NCBI GenBank assembly: GCA_003402345.1
Contig: QFXH01000002.1
Coordinates: 124,001-188,000, forward strand
DNA: 64,000 bases
Direction of reading: 5' to 3'
From: Candidatus Nitrotoga sp. MKT
Lineage (GTDB): Bacteria; Pseudomonadota; Gammaproteobacteria; Burkholderiales; Gallionellaceae
Every line of letters begins with the position of its first letter. The stretch's first letter is position 1. The translations under genes and the position numbers were made by a program. The notes under the pieces are model-generated. The model worked only from the letters and a program-made list of their open reading frames with translations. It ran no database searches and had not been told where the DNA came from. Shown here one piece after another: positions 1 through 9,715 of this stretch.

Positions 1-660
1 TAAATCATCTAGCACCGCTGATGCTCCAGAAAAATCCTGCTTACTTGTGTAGTGATTTATTGTAATGAAAGTTTTCAATCCAGCGGCCAAGCTGGAGCGC
101 AGCCCATTCTCAGAGTCTTCCAGCGCTATGCAATCAGCAGCATCGAGACCCAGCCTCTCCAACACCCAATAATAAATGTCAGGTGCGGGTTTCTTATGCT
201 GGACGATATCGCCATAACCAATAACGTCAAACAAAGCTTCGCTATCCGCGCCCAACCCCTGTTGTAAAAGCGTGACAACATTATCCAACGAGGTGGTAGT
301 AGCAATGGCAAGCTTCAATCCTGCCTGTTTGGCTTCGGTAATCAGACGTTTTATATTAGGGCGCAATGGGATGCCACCTTCGCGTAACATCGCGGTGTAA
401 TGCGCGGTCTTGACCAAATGGAGGTGTTTCACAAAACCCTCATAATCAACCGGCTTCTGGAAACCAGGTACATAGGTAGTAATAAAATGATTGATTCGTT
501 CTTTACCGCCAGTCACTTTAAGCAACTTGTCATACAGGGCAACATCCCAGTTCCAGTCGAGATGATTTTCCGCGAATGTCCTATTGAACGAGAGGCGATG
601 CGCCTCTTCGGTATCCGCTAACGTGCCGTCTACGTCAAAAATTATAGCTTTAGTTTTCAT
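1..660 (-). CDS. HAD-superfamily hydrolase, CbbY/beta-phosphoglucomutase-like (3' end cut by window)
   Basis: Read on the minus strand from the ATG at 658-660, the frame stays open to the window edge (220 codons, no stop), so the C-terminus is missing. The N-terminus MKTKAIIFDVDGTLADTEEA carries HAD motif I (DVDGT). Further on are the motif II region (LAIATTTS), the motif III lysine (KKPAPDIYYW) and motif IV (ALEDSENGL). This order with a helical cap fits the CbbY/Gph/phosphoglucomutase group of small cytosolic sugar-phosphate phosphatases. CbbY proteins remove inhibitory xylulose bisphosphate in Calvin-cycle bacteria, but no cbb gene is seen here, so the substrate is open. It is transcribed divergently from lnt. 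Confidence 0.85.
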   Translation of the reverse strand, partial: MKTKAIIFDVDGTLADTEEAHRLSFNRTFAENHLDWNWDVALYDKLLKVTGGKERINHFITTYVPGFQKPVDYEGFVKHLHLVKTAHYTAMLREGGIPLRPNIKRLITEAKQAGLKLAIATTTSLDNVVTLLQQGLGADSEALFDVIGYGDIVQHKKPAPDIYYWVLERLGLDAADCIALEDSENGLRSSLAAGLKTFITINHYTSKQDFSGASAVLDDL

Positions 661-803
661 TCCGAACCTTCCATTAGCGGTTTAGCAATACCCATAAAAA
701 TTACACTGTACATCTTAAGTTAAACTCCAAGTTTCCACGGGCAATTATAAATAATATTGGAGAAGCCATATAATTAGCAAGATCAATCCGGCGGTAATTT
801 TCT

Positions 804-2333
804 GTGAAATTCATTTCTACGTATAGATTCATCATTGCTTTTTGTCTTGGATTGCTTACCGTTCTGGGCTTTGCACCCTTTTCACTATCTCCTCTTGTTA
901 TTTTTTCACTTGCTGCACTGTTCTGGCTGTGGCAACAAGCAAATGGAAAACGTGTGGCAACATGGCTGGGATTTTTCTTTGGTTTTGGTTTATTCAGTGC
1001 CGGCATAGGCTGGCTATACGTTGCGCAGCATGATTACGGCGACATGCCGCTCTTACTGGCGCTCTCCACTACCGCTCTGTTCGCTGCATTCTTGGCGTTA
1101 TTTCCCGCATTGATTGGTTATGCACAGGCAAAGTTACGAGCTCCTTCCTGGGTGCGATTGATACTGGTAATGCCTGCATTGTGGGTGCTTCTGGAATGGA
1201 TACGCGGGCTATTGTTCACAGGCTTCCCTTGGCTGACACTAGCTTATTCACAAGTATCTGCTAGCCCCTTGGTGGGATATGCGCCAATATTTGGCGTTTA
1301 TGGTGTATCACTAGCGGTGACGATAAGCGCAGGATTGCTGGCACTATTGTGGCAAATGCGTTGGAATGCCCAAGGGAAAGCGGCGCTGGCGGCGCTCTTA
1401 CTGTTATGGGGCGGCGCTGCGGCGCTACGCGCCGTAAACTGGACACAGCCTGAAAGCGAGCCGTTCAAGGTTGCGTTGTTGCAGGGCAATATTCCACAAG
1501 ATCTCAAATTCCACGAAGAGACGCTTATCGACACGCTGGAAACCTATCGCCGACTGGTGCTGCAAACCGATGCGCGTTTGATCATTCTACCGGAAACTGC
1601 ATTGCCACTGCTCCGCCACAACCTGCCGGAAAATTACACGGCTATTTTGCGCAAGCACGCCAGGCAAAGCGGCGGCGATATTCTTATCGGTACCTTTGAA
1701 AGTGACAATAATCTGCACTACAACAGCGTATTCACGCTTGGCACAGCGAACAGCCAAAACTACCGTAAAAACCATCTGGTGCCATTCGGCGAATTCATCC
1801 CGTTGCGCCCAGCATTGGGCTGGATAGTCAACGAAGTACTGAATATTCCCATGTCTGACTTAGCGCGTGGCGGGGAGCGACAACAAGTATTGCGCATAGC
1901 GGGCCAACGCGTTGCCGTGCAGATTTGCTACGAGGATGTATTCGGCGAAGAAGTCATCCGTTACTTGCCGGAGGCAAGTTTGCTGGTAAATGTCAGCAAC
2001 GATGCCTGGTATGGTAAATCGCACGCTGCGATGCAGCACAACCAGATCGCACAAATGCGCGCACTGGAAACAGGACGCATGATGCTGCGCGCCACGAACA
2101 CTGGCGTAACCTCTATCATCCGGCGCGATGGCAGCATTCAACAGATGTTGCCGCAACATGCAGAAGGTGTGCTCACTGGACAGGCGCAGGGCTATACCGG
2201 CAGCACGCCCTATGTACGCTGGGGCAACGCGGCAGTGCTGATTATTTTGCTAATGATGCTAGCTTTGGCCAAACTGGTGCAGTACAGATCACTGCCTTCA
2301 GCACACTCTCCCCAAATAAAAAAACCACGATGA
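804..2333 (+). CDS. lnt: Apolipoprotein N-acyltransferase
   Basis: A 509-residue inner-membrane enzyme that adds the third acyl chain to the N-terminal cysteine of lipoproteins, the last step of lipoprotein maturation. About six hydrophobic segments fill roughly residues 1-210 and another lies at the C-terminus. Between them is a nitrilase-fold domain with the expected Glu-Lys-Cys triad: Glu in LPETALPLL (about 265), Lys in YRKNHLVPFGEFIP (about 325) and Cys in VQICYEDVFGE (about 376). The length matches the family. The start is GTG with only a weak ribosome binding site. The stop overlaps the next start by four bases (ATGA), implying translational coupling. Confidence 0.95.
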   Translation: MKFISTYRFIIAFCLGLLTVLGFAPFSLSPLVIFSLAALFWLWQQANGKRVATWLGFFFGFGLFSAGIGWLYVAQHDYGDMPLLLALSTTALFAAFLALFPALIGYAQAKLRAPSWVRLILVMPALWVLLEWIRGLLFTGFPWLTLAYSQVSASPLVGYAPIFGVYGVSLAVTISAGLLALLWQMRWNAQGKAALAALLLLWGGAAALRAVNWTQPESEPFKVALLQGNIPQDLKFHEETLIDTLETYRRLVLQTDARLIILPETALPLLRHNLPENYTAILRKHARQSGGDILIGTFESDNNLHYNSVFTLGTANSQNYRKNHLVPFGEFIPLRPALGWIVNEVLNIPMSDLARGGERQQVLRIAGQRVAVQICYEDVFGEEVIRYLPEASLLVNVSNDAWYGKSHAAMQHNQIAQMRALETGRMMLRATNTGVTSIIRRDGSIQQMLPQHAEGVLTGQAQGYTGSTPYVRWGNAAVLIILLMMLALAKLVQYRSLPSAHSPQIKKPR

Positions 2334-2602
2334 ATGAACGCATTGGGAAATTCACAATAAATTGGATTTGCTACCTCATTTGTTGTTCGGATGGCACCCT
2401 ATATTGCGGCATCACCAACGACCTGGAAAAACGTCTGGCCGCGCACAATGCTGGTGAGGCGGCAAAATACACTCGTGGCCGTCGCCCAGTAAGGCTAGTA
2501 CATGCTGAGCTATGTTCCGACAAATCTGCTGCCTTAAAACGCGAACTACAGATCAAAGCGTTATCACGTAATGAAAAACAGGCGTTACGCGGAGTAATAT
2601 AA
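2330..2602 (+). CDS. GIY-YIG nuclease-superfamily protein (YhbQ/UPF0213-like)
   Basis: A 90-residue protein consisting of one GIY-YIG domain. The two hallmark strands read as CYLICCSDGTLYCGITNDLEKR, so the canonical GIY/YIG triplets are CYL and YCG here. They are followed by the conserved Arg (KRLAAHN) and the KYTRGRRPVRLVH block. Stand-alone proteins of this group are widespread in proteobacteria, and some bind or nick DNA in vitro, but the role is not settled. It overlaps lnt by 4 bp. Confidence 0.85.
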   Translation: MNERIGKFTINWICYLICCSDGTLYCGITNDLEKRLAAHNAGEAAKYTRGRRPVRLVHAELCSDKSAALKRELQIKALSRNEKQALRGVI

Positions 2603-2693
2603 GGACAGCCTATTGATCAAATAATGCTGTAATTGCCGCTAAGCATGGTTATGTCCACATGGAGCTTTATTGTATTGAGGAGAAGCTCTTTTT

Positions 2694-2722
2694 TTGACAG
2701 CAACAAGTGATATATATATCAT
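2694..2722 (+). promoter_or_regulatory. sigma70-type promoter of the yceD-rpmF-fab cluster
   Basis: TTGACA at 2694-2699, a 17-bp spacer and TATCAT at 2717-2722, with an alternating TA run in front of the -10. A start of transcription about 7 bp downstream would fall near 2729, only a few bases before the ATG at 2732. Confidence 0.55.
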
Positions 2723-2731
2723 GCGCGCCTT

Positions 2732-3259
2732 ATGTTTGAATGGCAATTTATAGATAGTCTGGACTTTGCTAATAACAACCGGGAATTGCGCGGTGAAATT
2801 GCAATGACTGAAATGCCTCGACTTCAGGATAAGTTGGTTGTTCCTGATGTTAGTTTTGAACACGGTCACAAAGAAGGCGTCAACTACACTTTGCACGGTT
2901 TTCGTGACAAGAATGGTCAACCAATGTTGAAAGTAGCGCTGGACGGACTGTGCCAGCTGCGATGCCAGCGATGTTTGCAGGGTCTAATCTATCCAATAAA
3001 GCTAGTTTCGCAGTTGCGTCTGGTGGAAAACTGGGATGAATCCTCTATCGAGGAGGAGGATGAAGTAGATAGCATTTTAGTTGATCATCATTTGGATGTA
3101 CTTGCCTTATTTGAGGAAGAAATTTTACTGAATCTACCATTTGCACCGAGACATCCAGTAGGCGTTTGTCGACCTGTGAAGGAAGAATACGTAACAGAAG
3201 AAATAGATCAGATAGAGAAAAATCCGTTTTCGGTTTTATCCGGGCTGAGATACAAGTAG
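2732..3259 (+). CDS. yceD: YceD/DUF177 family protein, 23S rRNA accumulation protein
   Basis: A 175-residue DUF177 protein. Members are encoded next to rpmF in most bacteria and are linked to 23S rRNA accumulation. Visible features are the N-terminal IDSLDFA...GEIAMTEMPRL block typical of betaproteobacterial members, a central cysteine cluster (LCQLRCQRCLQ, about residues 71-81) that could bind metal, and an acidic stretch with DEVDSILVD and LALFEEEILLNLPFAP. The start at 2732 is chosen because the family block begins within the first ten residues, although no Shine-Dalgarno sequence precedes it. It ends 30 bp before rpmF. Confidence 0.85.
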   Translation: MFEWQFIDSLDFANNNRELRGEIAMTEMPRLQDKLVVPDVSFEHGHKEGVNYTLHGFRDKNGQPMLKVALDGLCQLRCQRCLQGLIYPIKLVSQLRLVENWDESSIEEEDEVDSILVDHHLDVLALFEEEILLNLPFAPRHPVGVCRPVKEEYVTEEIDQIEKNPFSVLSGLRYK

Positions 3260-3289
3260 TTTTTTATTATAGGTTTACAAGGAGTTAAC

Positions 3290-3469
3290 ATGGCTGTTCA
3301 ACAGAATAAAAAATCCCCATCCAAGCGTGGCATGCACCGCTCGCACGATTTTCTGGTTAGCCCGGCGCTGGCGGTTGAACCCTCCACTGGTGAGCAACAT
3401 TTGCGTCACCACATCAGCCCGACTGGCTATTATCGTGGCAAGAGAGTTATCAAAATAAAAGGCGACTAA
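3290..3469 (+). CDS. rpmF: 50S ribosomal protein L32
   Basis: A 59-residue protein beginning [20 protein letters not shown] and containing the L32 block [18 protein letters not shown]. It has no cysteines, so it is the zinc-independent form of L32, a protein of the large ribosomal subunit. An AAGGAG sequence at 3279-3284 sits 5 bp upstream of the ATG. The position between yceD and plsX is the standard arrangement linking ribosome and membrane-lipid synthesis. Confidence 0.97.
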   Translation: MAVQQNKKSPSKRGMHRSHDFLVSPALAVEPSTGEQHLRHHISPTGYYRGKRVIKIKGD

Positions 3470-3571
3470 TCACATTTTGCGGTAGCGGATACGCACAAAG
3501 CTTAAAGGGTGCAAGTTGCATCTAAAAGTATTCCATATCAAAGTTTGAAAATAGCGTAAGAGGATCGCCTG

Positions 3572-4609
3572 GTGGATGTCACAATAGCCATTGATGCCAT
3601 GGGTGGCGACCACGGAACGCGCGTCACCATTCCCGCTGCGGTAAAATATCTGCAACAGCATCCAAGCGATACGATTATATTGGTTGGATTGCCTGACGCC
3701 ATCGAAGCTGAGTTACGCACCGTCAAAACGTCTATCAAACCACAACTGCGTATCCAGGCAGCCAGTGAAGTGGTTGGCATGGATGAATCCCCACAATTGA
3801 TGTTGCGTAGCAAAAAAGATTCTTCCATGCGCGTCGCCATTAACCTTGTAAAAAATGGTGAGGCGTCTGCTTGCGTAAGTGCCGGGAATACTGGCGCATT
3901 AATGGCAATTGCACGTTATGTACTAAAAATGCTGCCTGGTATAGACCGTCCCGCGATTGCTTCGTTTCTGCCCACTCACAAGGGACAAGTCTGTATGCTC
4001 GACCTTGGCGCGAATGTGGATTGTAGCGCTGAGAATTTATTACAGTTCGCCCTAATGGGTACTGCTCTAGTTTATGCTATTGAACATAAAAATAGTCCTA
4101 CGGTGGGCCTGCTCAATATTGGCAGCGAGGATATCAAAGGCAATGAAATTGTCAGGCAGGCAAGTGAACTGTTGCGGCAAAGCGATTTAAATTTTTACGG
4201 CAACATCGAAGGTAACGATATTTTCAAGGGGGTAACTGACATAGTGGTTTGCGACGGCTTTGTCGGAAATGTTGCGCTGAAAACAACAGAAGGGTTGGCG
4301 CAGATGTTGGGCGGTTTTCTGCGTGAAGAATTTAACCGTAATTTGTTTACCAAATTGACCGGGCTAATTGCCACTTCGGTACTCAAGGCATTCAGACGCC
4401 GTGTTGATCCCCGCCGTTACAACGGTGCCAGCCTATTAGGATTGAAAGGTATTGTGTTAAAAAGCCACGGCTCTGCCGATGCGTTTGCCTTCTTCTGTGC
4501 CATTGAACGCGCCGCCGAAGAAGCACGCGGTGGCATGTTGCATCACATCAGTGGGCACATAGAAAAATGGCATGATGCATGCCAACAAAAAACAAGGGAG
4601 GCTCCCTGA
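3572..4609 (+). CDS. plsX: Phosphate acyltransferase PlsX
   Basis: A 345-residue enzyme that makes acyl-phosphate from acyl-ACP for phospholipid synthesis (PlsX/PlsY route). The start is GTG, giving [15 protein letters not shown], the conserved PlsX N-terminus. The motifs [22 protein letters not shown] and [13 protein letters not shown] are all present. The length is normal for the family. The TGA stop (4607-4609) touches the probable start of fabH. Confidence 0.96.
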   Translation: MDVTIAIDAMGGDHGTRVTIPAAVKYLQQHPSDTIILVGLPDAIEAELRTVKTSIKPQLRIQAASEVVGMDESPQLMLRSKKDSSMRVAINLVKNGEASACVSAGNTGALMAIARYVLKMLPGIDRPAIASFLPTHKGQVCMLDLGANVDCSAENLLQFALMGTALVYAIEHKNSPTVGLLNIGSEDIKGNEIVRQASELLRQSDLNFYGNIEGNDIFKGVTDIVVCDGFVGNVALKTTEGLAQMLGGFLREEFNRNLFTKLTGLIATSVLKAFRRRVDPRRYNGASLLGLKGIVLKSHGSADAFAFFCAIERAAEEARGGMLHHISGHIEKWHDACQQKTREAP

Positions 4610-5565
4610 TATATTCAAAGATAATAGGCACCGGCAGCTACCTACCAACCAAGGTTGTGACTAACTTCGACCTTGAAAAACTGGTCGATACTTCGCATGA
4701 CTGGATTGTCACCCGCAGCGGTATTGTCGAACGGCATTTTGCCGCTGAAAATGAGCAAGCTAGCGATATGGCGGTGCATGCCAGTCAACGCGCACTGGAG
4801 GCAGCTGGAATCGGTGTAGATGAAATTGATCTGGTCATTGTCGCTACGACTACGCCGGACCACATCCTACCCAGTACTGCATGTATCCTACAAGACAAGC
4901 TGGGCATCAAAAATGGTGCGGCTTTTGACGTGCAAGCCGTGTGCAGCGGCTTTATTTACGCGTTAAATACCGCTGATCTATTTATTCGGGGCGGTCAGGC
5001 ACGCAATGCCTTAGTAGTAGGCACCGAAGTGTTATCACGCTTGCTTAACTGGGAAGATCGTACTACCTGTGTATTGTTTGGTGATGGGGCAGGCGCGGTA
5101 GTATTGCAGCGTAGCGATGTGCCGGGCATCCTATCCGCCAAGTTGCACGCTGACGGTAGCCACCGTAACATATTAAGCGCTAACGGCGGCATACGTGATG
5201 GCGCAATATTCGGCGATCCTTACATTAAAATGGACGGTCAGGCAGTATTTAAATTCGCGGTCAAGGTACTCAGTGAAGTAGTGGAAGAGGTCTTGGCCGA
5301 AAACAAAATGAAATACACCGACATTGATTGGCTAGTTCCCCACCAAGCCAATATCCGCATAATGGAAGCCACCGCTAAGAAGCTTGGACTGAGCATGGAC
5401 AAAGTGGTGGTAACCGTTGCCCATCATGGCAATACATCGGCGGCATCCATTCCACTAGCGCTCGACACCGCAGTGCGCGATGGGCGTATTCAGCCCGGCC
5501 AGCATGTGCTACTAGAAGCGGTCGGCGGTGGTTTTACCTGGGGTGCAGTTCTGCTGCGCTGGTAA
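4609..5565 (+). CDS. fabH: 3-oxoacyl-[ACP] synthase III (KAS III), probable non-canonical start
   Basis: FabH condenses acetyl-CoA with malonyl-ACP to start fatty-acid synthesis. The Cys-His-Asn triad is visible in [20 protein letters not shown] and [11 protein letters not shown]. The start is odd. KAS III proteins begin M-Y[11 protein letters not shown], and here that methionine aligns with an ATA codon (4609-4611) lying 7 bp after a GGGAGG at 4596-4601 and overlapping the plsX TGA as TGATA. The only in-frame ATG upstream (4579) would add ten residues from inside plsX, and a CTG lies at 4606. I place the start at ATA; 4579 is the conservative alternative. Confidence 0.9.
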   Translation: MYSKIIGTGSYLPTKVVTNFDLEKLVDTSHDWIVTRSGIVERHFAAENEQASDMAVHASQRALEAAGIGVDEIDLVIVATTTPDHILPSTACILQDKLGIKNGAAFDVQAVCSGFIYALNTADLFIRGGQARNALVVGTEVLSRLLNWEDRTTCVLFGDGAGAVVLQRSDVPGILSAKLHADGSHRNILSANGGIRDGAIFGDPYIKMDGQAVFKFAVKVLSEVVEEVLAENKMKYTDIDWLVPHQANIRIMEATAKKLGLSMDKVVVTVAHHGNTSAASIPLALDTAVRDGRIQPGQHVLLEAVGGGFTWGAVLLRW

Positions 5566-5594
5566 CTTCTCGTAATATTCTCCAAGTGCTTATA

Positions 5595-6539
5595 ATGAAA
5601 TTCGCTTTCGTTTTTCCAGGGCAAGGCTCGCAATCACGCGGCATGATGAACAATTACGCCGACTTTCCCGTAGTGCGTGACACTTTTGCCGAAGCTTCCG
5701 ATATATTGCAACAAGACTTGTGGCAATTAGTTGTGGAAGGCAGTGACGCGGAACTCAACGCTACTGTGAATACGCAACCTCTCATGCTGACTGCCGGAGT
5801 GGCGGTATATCGCGCCTGGCAAAGTTTGAATGCTCCAGCACCGGCATTGCTGGCTGGTCATAGCCTCGGCGAATACACCGCGCTGGTGGTGGGTGGGGCG
5901 CTTCAATTCGCTGATGCTTTGCCACTGGTACGTTATCGAGCTGAATGTATGCAAGAAGCCGTACCGAAAGGCGTAGGAGGCATCGCTGCAATTCTTGGGT
6001 TGGATGATGAAAGCGTACTTAAGGTGTGCCTTGAAGCCGCTCAAGACGAAGTATTGGAAGCCGTTAATTTCAACTCGCCCGGACAGGTAGTGATTGCCGG
6101 TAACCGCTCGGCGGTGGAACGCGGTATGGAGCTAGCCAAGATCAAAGGTGCGAAACGCGCGCTGATGCTACCAATGAGCGTGCCATCACATTGCAGTCTG
6201 TTGCGCGGTGCGGCGGAATTGTTGCGCGTGAGATTAAATGGCGTGACGATGCAAGTTCCCTCCATCCCCGTATTGCACAATGCCGATGTAAGAAGCTATA
6301 TGGATGCACCCTCCATTAAAGATGCTCTTGTACGCCAATTATATTCGCCGGTACGCTGGGTGGAAACCGTGCAATATTTTGGTCAAAATCTCATTACACA
6401 TAACGTTGAATGTTCACCCGGCAAAGTGCTGATGGGCCTAAATAAACGCATCGACACAAATCAGCAAGCCCTGGCACTAAACGATGGAGCTGCCGTGCAA
6501 TCCCTATGCGCGACATTGACACAACCGGAGGATAAATGA
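5595..6539 (+). CDS. fabD: Malonyl-CoA:ACP transacylase
   Basis: About 314 residues. It loads malonate onto acyl carrier protein. The N-terminus MKFAFVFPGQGSQSRGM is the family signature, the nucleophile elbow is GHSLGEYTAL (Ser about 92) and the second catalytic residue is the His in SVPSHCSLL (about 201). An in-frame GTG at 5586 would add three residues; I prefer the ATG at 5595 because it matches family starts, though its ribosome binding site is poor. The stop overlaps fabG by 4 bp (ATGA). Confidence 0.95.
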   Translation: MKFAFVFPGQGSQSRGMMNNYADFPVVRDTFAEASDILQQDLWQLVVEGSDAELNATVNTQPLMLTAGVAVYRAWQSLNAPAPALLAGHSLGEYTALVVGGALQFADALPLVRYRAECMQEAVPKGVGGIAAILGLDDESVLKVCLEAAQDEVLEAVNFNSPGQVVIAGNRSAVERGMELAKIKGAKRALMLPMSVPSHCSLLRGAAELLRVRLNGVTMQVPSIPVLHNADVRSYMDAPSIKDALVRQLYSPVRWVETVQYFGQNLITHNVECSPGKVLMGLNKRIDTNQQALALNDGAAVQSLCATLTQPEDK

Positions 6540-7279
6540 ACCTGCAAGGACAGATCGCACTGGTAACTGGCGCCAGTCGTGGCATTGGCCAAGGTATTGC
6601 ATTGGAACTGGGCAGACAGGGGGCAAGCGTGATTGGCACCGCAACCACCCCAAATGGGGCGCATGCCATCAGTGAATATTTGGCCGCAGCCGGCATCAAA
6701 GGTTGCGGCATGGCACTTGATGTCAATGATGCCGCACAAATCGATCAGATTATTAACAATACCCGGAGTCAATACGGGGAAATTTCTATTTTGGTCAATA
6801 ATGCGGGCATTACCCGTGACAACCTGCTAGCGCGCATGACCGATGAAGAATGGGACGACATCATGTCAACTAACCTGAAGTCTGTGTTCCGGATGAGTCG
6901 CGCCGTACTGCGAGCCATGATGAAGGCACGCCATGGCCGCATTATCAATATCTCCTCAGTGATCGGCAGCATGGGTAACGCGGGACAAGCTAATTACGCC
7001 GCCTCCAAGGCTGGCATCATCGGTTTTAGCAAATCGCTGGCTCACGAAATTGGCAGTCGAAACATCACCGTTAATTGCATCGCACCCGGTTTTATCGCTA
7101 CCGACATGACCGATGCACTGTCACAACCACAACGCGACAAACTAATTGAACATGTGCCGTTGAAACGCTTAGGACAAGTGGCCGATGTTGCTGCCACCGT
7201 AGCTTTTCTTGCCGGTCCAGGAGCGGCTTACATAACAGGTGCAACCTTACATGTAAATGGTGGAATATACATGGAGTGA
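6536..7279 (+). CDS. fabG: 3-oxoacyl-[ACP] reductase
   Basis: A 247-residue short-chain dehydrogenase that carries out the NADPH-dependent ketoreduction of the fatty-acid cycle. It shows the cofactor motif TGASRGIG (residues 11-18), NNAG, and the Ser-Tyr-Lys catalytic set in ISSVIG and YAASKAG. The C-terminal GATLHVNGGIYME is standard. It is translationally coupled to fabD. In most betaproteobacteria acpP and fabF follow directly; neither does here. Confidence 0.96.
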   Translation: MNLQGQIALVTGASRGIGQGIALELGRQGASVIGTATTPNGAHAISEYLAAAGIKGCGMALDVNDAAQIDQIINNTRSQYGEISILVNNAGITRDNLLARMTDEEWDDIMSTNLKSVFRMSRAVLRAMMKARHGRIINISSVIGSMGNAGQANYAASKAGIIGFSKSLAHEIGSRNITVNCIAPGFIATDMTDALSQPQRDKLIEHVPLKRLGQVADVAATVAFLAGPGAAYITGATLHVNGGIYME

Positions 7280-8024
7280 AATAATTGATTTCAATTGCAA
7301 CAACTCTGATTTAAAAATACTGCCAGTGTAAAAATTACAGTTGAGAGATGACTGACGAAGTATTTTTGGATTGAAAGCAAACTATTTTATTTTAAATATA
7401 AGCCATAAAACGAAATCACGCGACTTGGCGTGAATGTGTAACGCAGCCTACCGCTCAAAAGAGAAGAACAAAGCCTCAAAAACAATGAGCACACAAGCCA
7501 GATATCAACGAGCGCGCTTATCGATGCAAGCCATTGGACGAAAATAAAAAAATCAACAACAAGGCCAAGCCCCGCGTATGGGTAAGGATTGAACATGTCT
7601 GGTTGACGTAAGGTTGATGGATTTGGCCTACAGCCTGAACCGTATTGAGATGCCGATTCGCAACAAGGCATTTCGCTTTGAGCGCATCAATGCGTCCAAA
7701 AATCGCAAAATTGTATTCGAATTCAGAAAAACAGAAATTAACCGAATTACAGCAAATCCGTCGCTCTGGCGACGGATTTATAGAAGTGCCTTTACGTAAT
7801 ACTAGATGTGTTGAGGAGCGGTGAAACAAAATATTCCCAACAAACGTTCAATTTCAGTAGCACGACTGAAACTGCTTTATCGGGCAATTAAAAATATCAG
7901 TAAGAATGGATGATGCTAACTTATGATTAAAACACTGCGTTAATCAGTTCACTGTCCAGTTTGATGACCAGGTGCCAAGTTGGCAAAACTCCCAGTTACT
8001 CAAAGTTTCGAATATCTCCCCCGA
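7280..8024. other. 745-bp region without a recognisable gene
   Basis: Only short overlapping open frames are present, none with a recognisable domain or ribosome binding site. No acpP, tRNA or clear terminator was found. The sequence is AT-rich with scattered stops in all frames. It may be decayed coding DNA, but I cannot name a parent gene. Confidence 0.5.
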
Positions 8025-8375
8025 TTAAACTGAAAAAGATGATCCACAACCGCAGGTGGAAGTAGCGCTTGGATTCTTGATTACAAATTGTGAACCTTCT
8101 AACCCATCCTGATAATCAATTTCTGCACCCACTAAATATTGGAAACTCATCGGGTCAATTAGCAATTGCACACCATTTTTATTTAGCACGGTGTCATCTT
8201 CATTGGTCACTTCATCTAGAGTAAAACCATACTGGAAGCCAGAACAGCCACCACCGCTTACGGCAATACGTAATTTCAAATTGACATTATCTTCTTCTTC
8301 AATCATTTCTTTAACCTTATTGGCCGCACTATCGGTAAACACCAATGGATCTTGCATTTCAGTTACCGCATTCAT
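8025..8375 (-). CDS. erpA: Iron-sulfur cluster insertion protein ErpA
   Basis: A 116-residue A-type Fe-S carrier that delivers clusters to apoproteins. The three conserved cysteines are in [12 protein letters not shown] and STCGCGSSF. Strand order and length match ErpA rather than IscA. GGAGG stands just upstream of the ATG. It is a single-gene unit, divergent from djlA. Confidence 0.95.
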   Translation of the reverse strand: MNAVTEMQDPLVFTDSAANKVKEMIEEEDNVNLKLRIAVSGGGCSGFQYGFTLDEVTNEDDTVLNKNGVQLLIDPMSFQYLVGAEIDYQDGLEGSQFVIKNPSATSTCGCGSSFSV

Positions 8376-8842
8376 AACTACCTCCGTAAAATTAGTTAAT
8401 TATTCATTTCGACTATATTTAGTTCGAACATCCTCACTTATTCATCATAGCATTACCTAATCCGTTTTAGAATAGGGGCCAATACCTCAGCCAGTTAATG
8501 GTACTTGAAATTATAGATCCGGCCAGGATATGTTTGAATTTACCTGCGAGTCAAACCGCACAGTGACGGCACCTCCACTTCTCCAATTCGTTTACAAAGC
8601 TAAGTGTCGGTTCACTTGTGTTACAGCTTGCTTTCTTACTGTTTAAGTCAAACCCTGTATTATCGCGACGCAGTTTCTTTATGCTACTCGGAGCATAAAA
8701 CCATTCCCCAGACGGGGCTCAAGCCAGATAGATAGATAGATTGATTGATCTGCCATTACTGTAAACGGCCAAACTCGATTTAACCTGTACTTGTTTTTGT
8801 TTTGTTACTATTTGCTCCTTCCATCTAATCTTCGGAGTCGCC
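8376..8842. other. 467-bp divergent intergenic region erpA/djlA
   Basis: This holds the promoters of both genes, although I cannot assign -35/-10 pairs with confidence. A short tandem run of GAT-based tetranucleotides (three GATA units then GATT, GATT, GATC) lies at 8727-8750. No gene was recognised. Confidence 0.5.
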
Positions 8843-9625
8843 TTGTTTAAACTAATTGGTGTCTTATTAGGCTTTTACTTTTTCAGTTTTTTTGGAGCAT
8901 TTATTGGCTATTTTCTGGGAAGTTTTATTGACCGTTATAAAGCTTATGGCCTAGGCGGAGTTAACCCGCTTAGCCAATCCCAGCGGCAATCAGTATTTCT
9001 TGAAACTGTTTTTATTTCAATGGGTAAACTTGCTAAAGCGGATGGCCATATATCACAAGATGAAATTGATCATGTTGAACAGTTCATTCAAAAACTGGGA
9101 ATGTCCGCTGAGCATAGACAACAGGCCATTGCCCTTTTTAAGCAAGGAGCCGATGCAAATTTTGATATTAAGCCGAACTTAAATAAATTTATTGCCATTT
9201 GTGGCAATACAAATGACTTAAAGCAAATGTTGCTGGTCTATCTCATAGTCATGGCTTTGTCTGATGGGCATATTCATTCAGCTGAAGAAATAATGCTAAA
9301 AGACGTTGCCCGTCATTTTGGTTATGACCAAGCTGCATTTAAGCAAATACTGGATATGGTTTTAAATCAGTCTCACTTTGCCAGCGGACAAACACCCACT
9401 GCCACCCGCCTGGACGAAGCCTATAAAGCGTTGGGCGTAAGCAAAGAAAGCAGCGACCACGAAATAAAACGCGCTTATCGCAAGTTAATGAGCCAATATC
9501 ACCCCGATAAGTTAATGGGCCAAGGTGTTCCTGAGGATATGATCGCTGTGGCAACTGAACAAGCAAAGGAAGTACAGGTTGCCTACGATTTGATTACAAC
9601 GAGCCGAATAAAAGGCGGGGGGTAG
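8843..9625 (+). CDS. djlA: Co-chaperone DjlA (membrane-anchored J-domain protein)
   Basis: A 260-residue inner-membrane DnaK co-chaperone. One N-terminal membrane segment (about residues 4-27, rich in Gly and Phe) is followed by a TerB-like helical domain (about 55-165, with AKADGHIS and ALSDGHIHSAEE). A C-terminal J-domain (about 193-255) carries the HPD motif in YHPDKLMGQG that stimulates DnaK ATPase. The start is TTG, preceded by GGAG at 8833-8836. The domain order is that of E. coli DjlA. Confidence 0.9.
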   Translation: MFKLIGVLLGFYFFSFFGAFIGYFLGSFIDRYKAYGLGGVNPLSQSQRQSVFLETVFISMGKLAKADGHISQDEIDHVEQFIQKLGMSAEHRQQAIALFKQGADANFDIKPNLNKFIAICGNTNDLKQMLLVYLIVMALSDGHIHSAEEIMLKDVARHFGYDQAAFKQILDMVLNQSHFASGQTPTATRLDEAYKALGVSKESSDHEIKRAYRKLMSQYHPDKLMGQGVPEDMIAVATEQAKEVQVAYDLITTSRIKGGG

Positions 9626-9715
9626 TTGGTTTTGTGCAAGCTGCCATATAACGGAAAATTGACCAACTTGAATCTGAAACATCATCCACACTTGATTCCA
9701 GATATCCCCCGTCTT

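Noticed and set aside
8727-8750. GATA/GATT tetranucleotide run as a phase-variable repeat
   Set aside because: Only three perfect units, more than 90 bp from the djlA start and outside any coding frame; too short to expect slippage switching.
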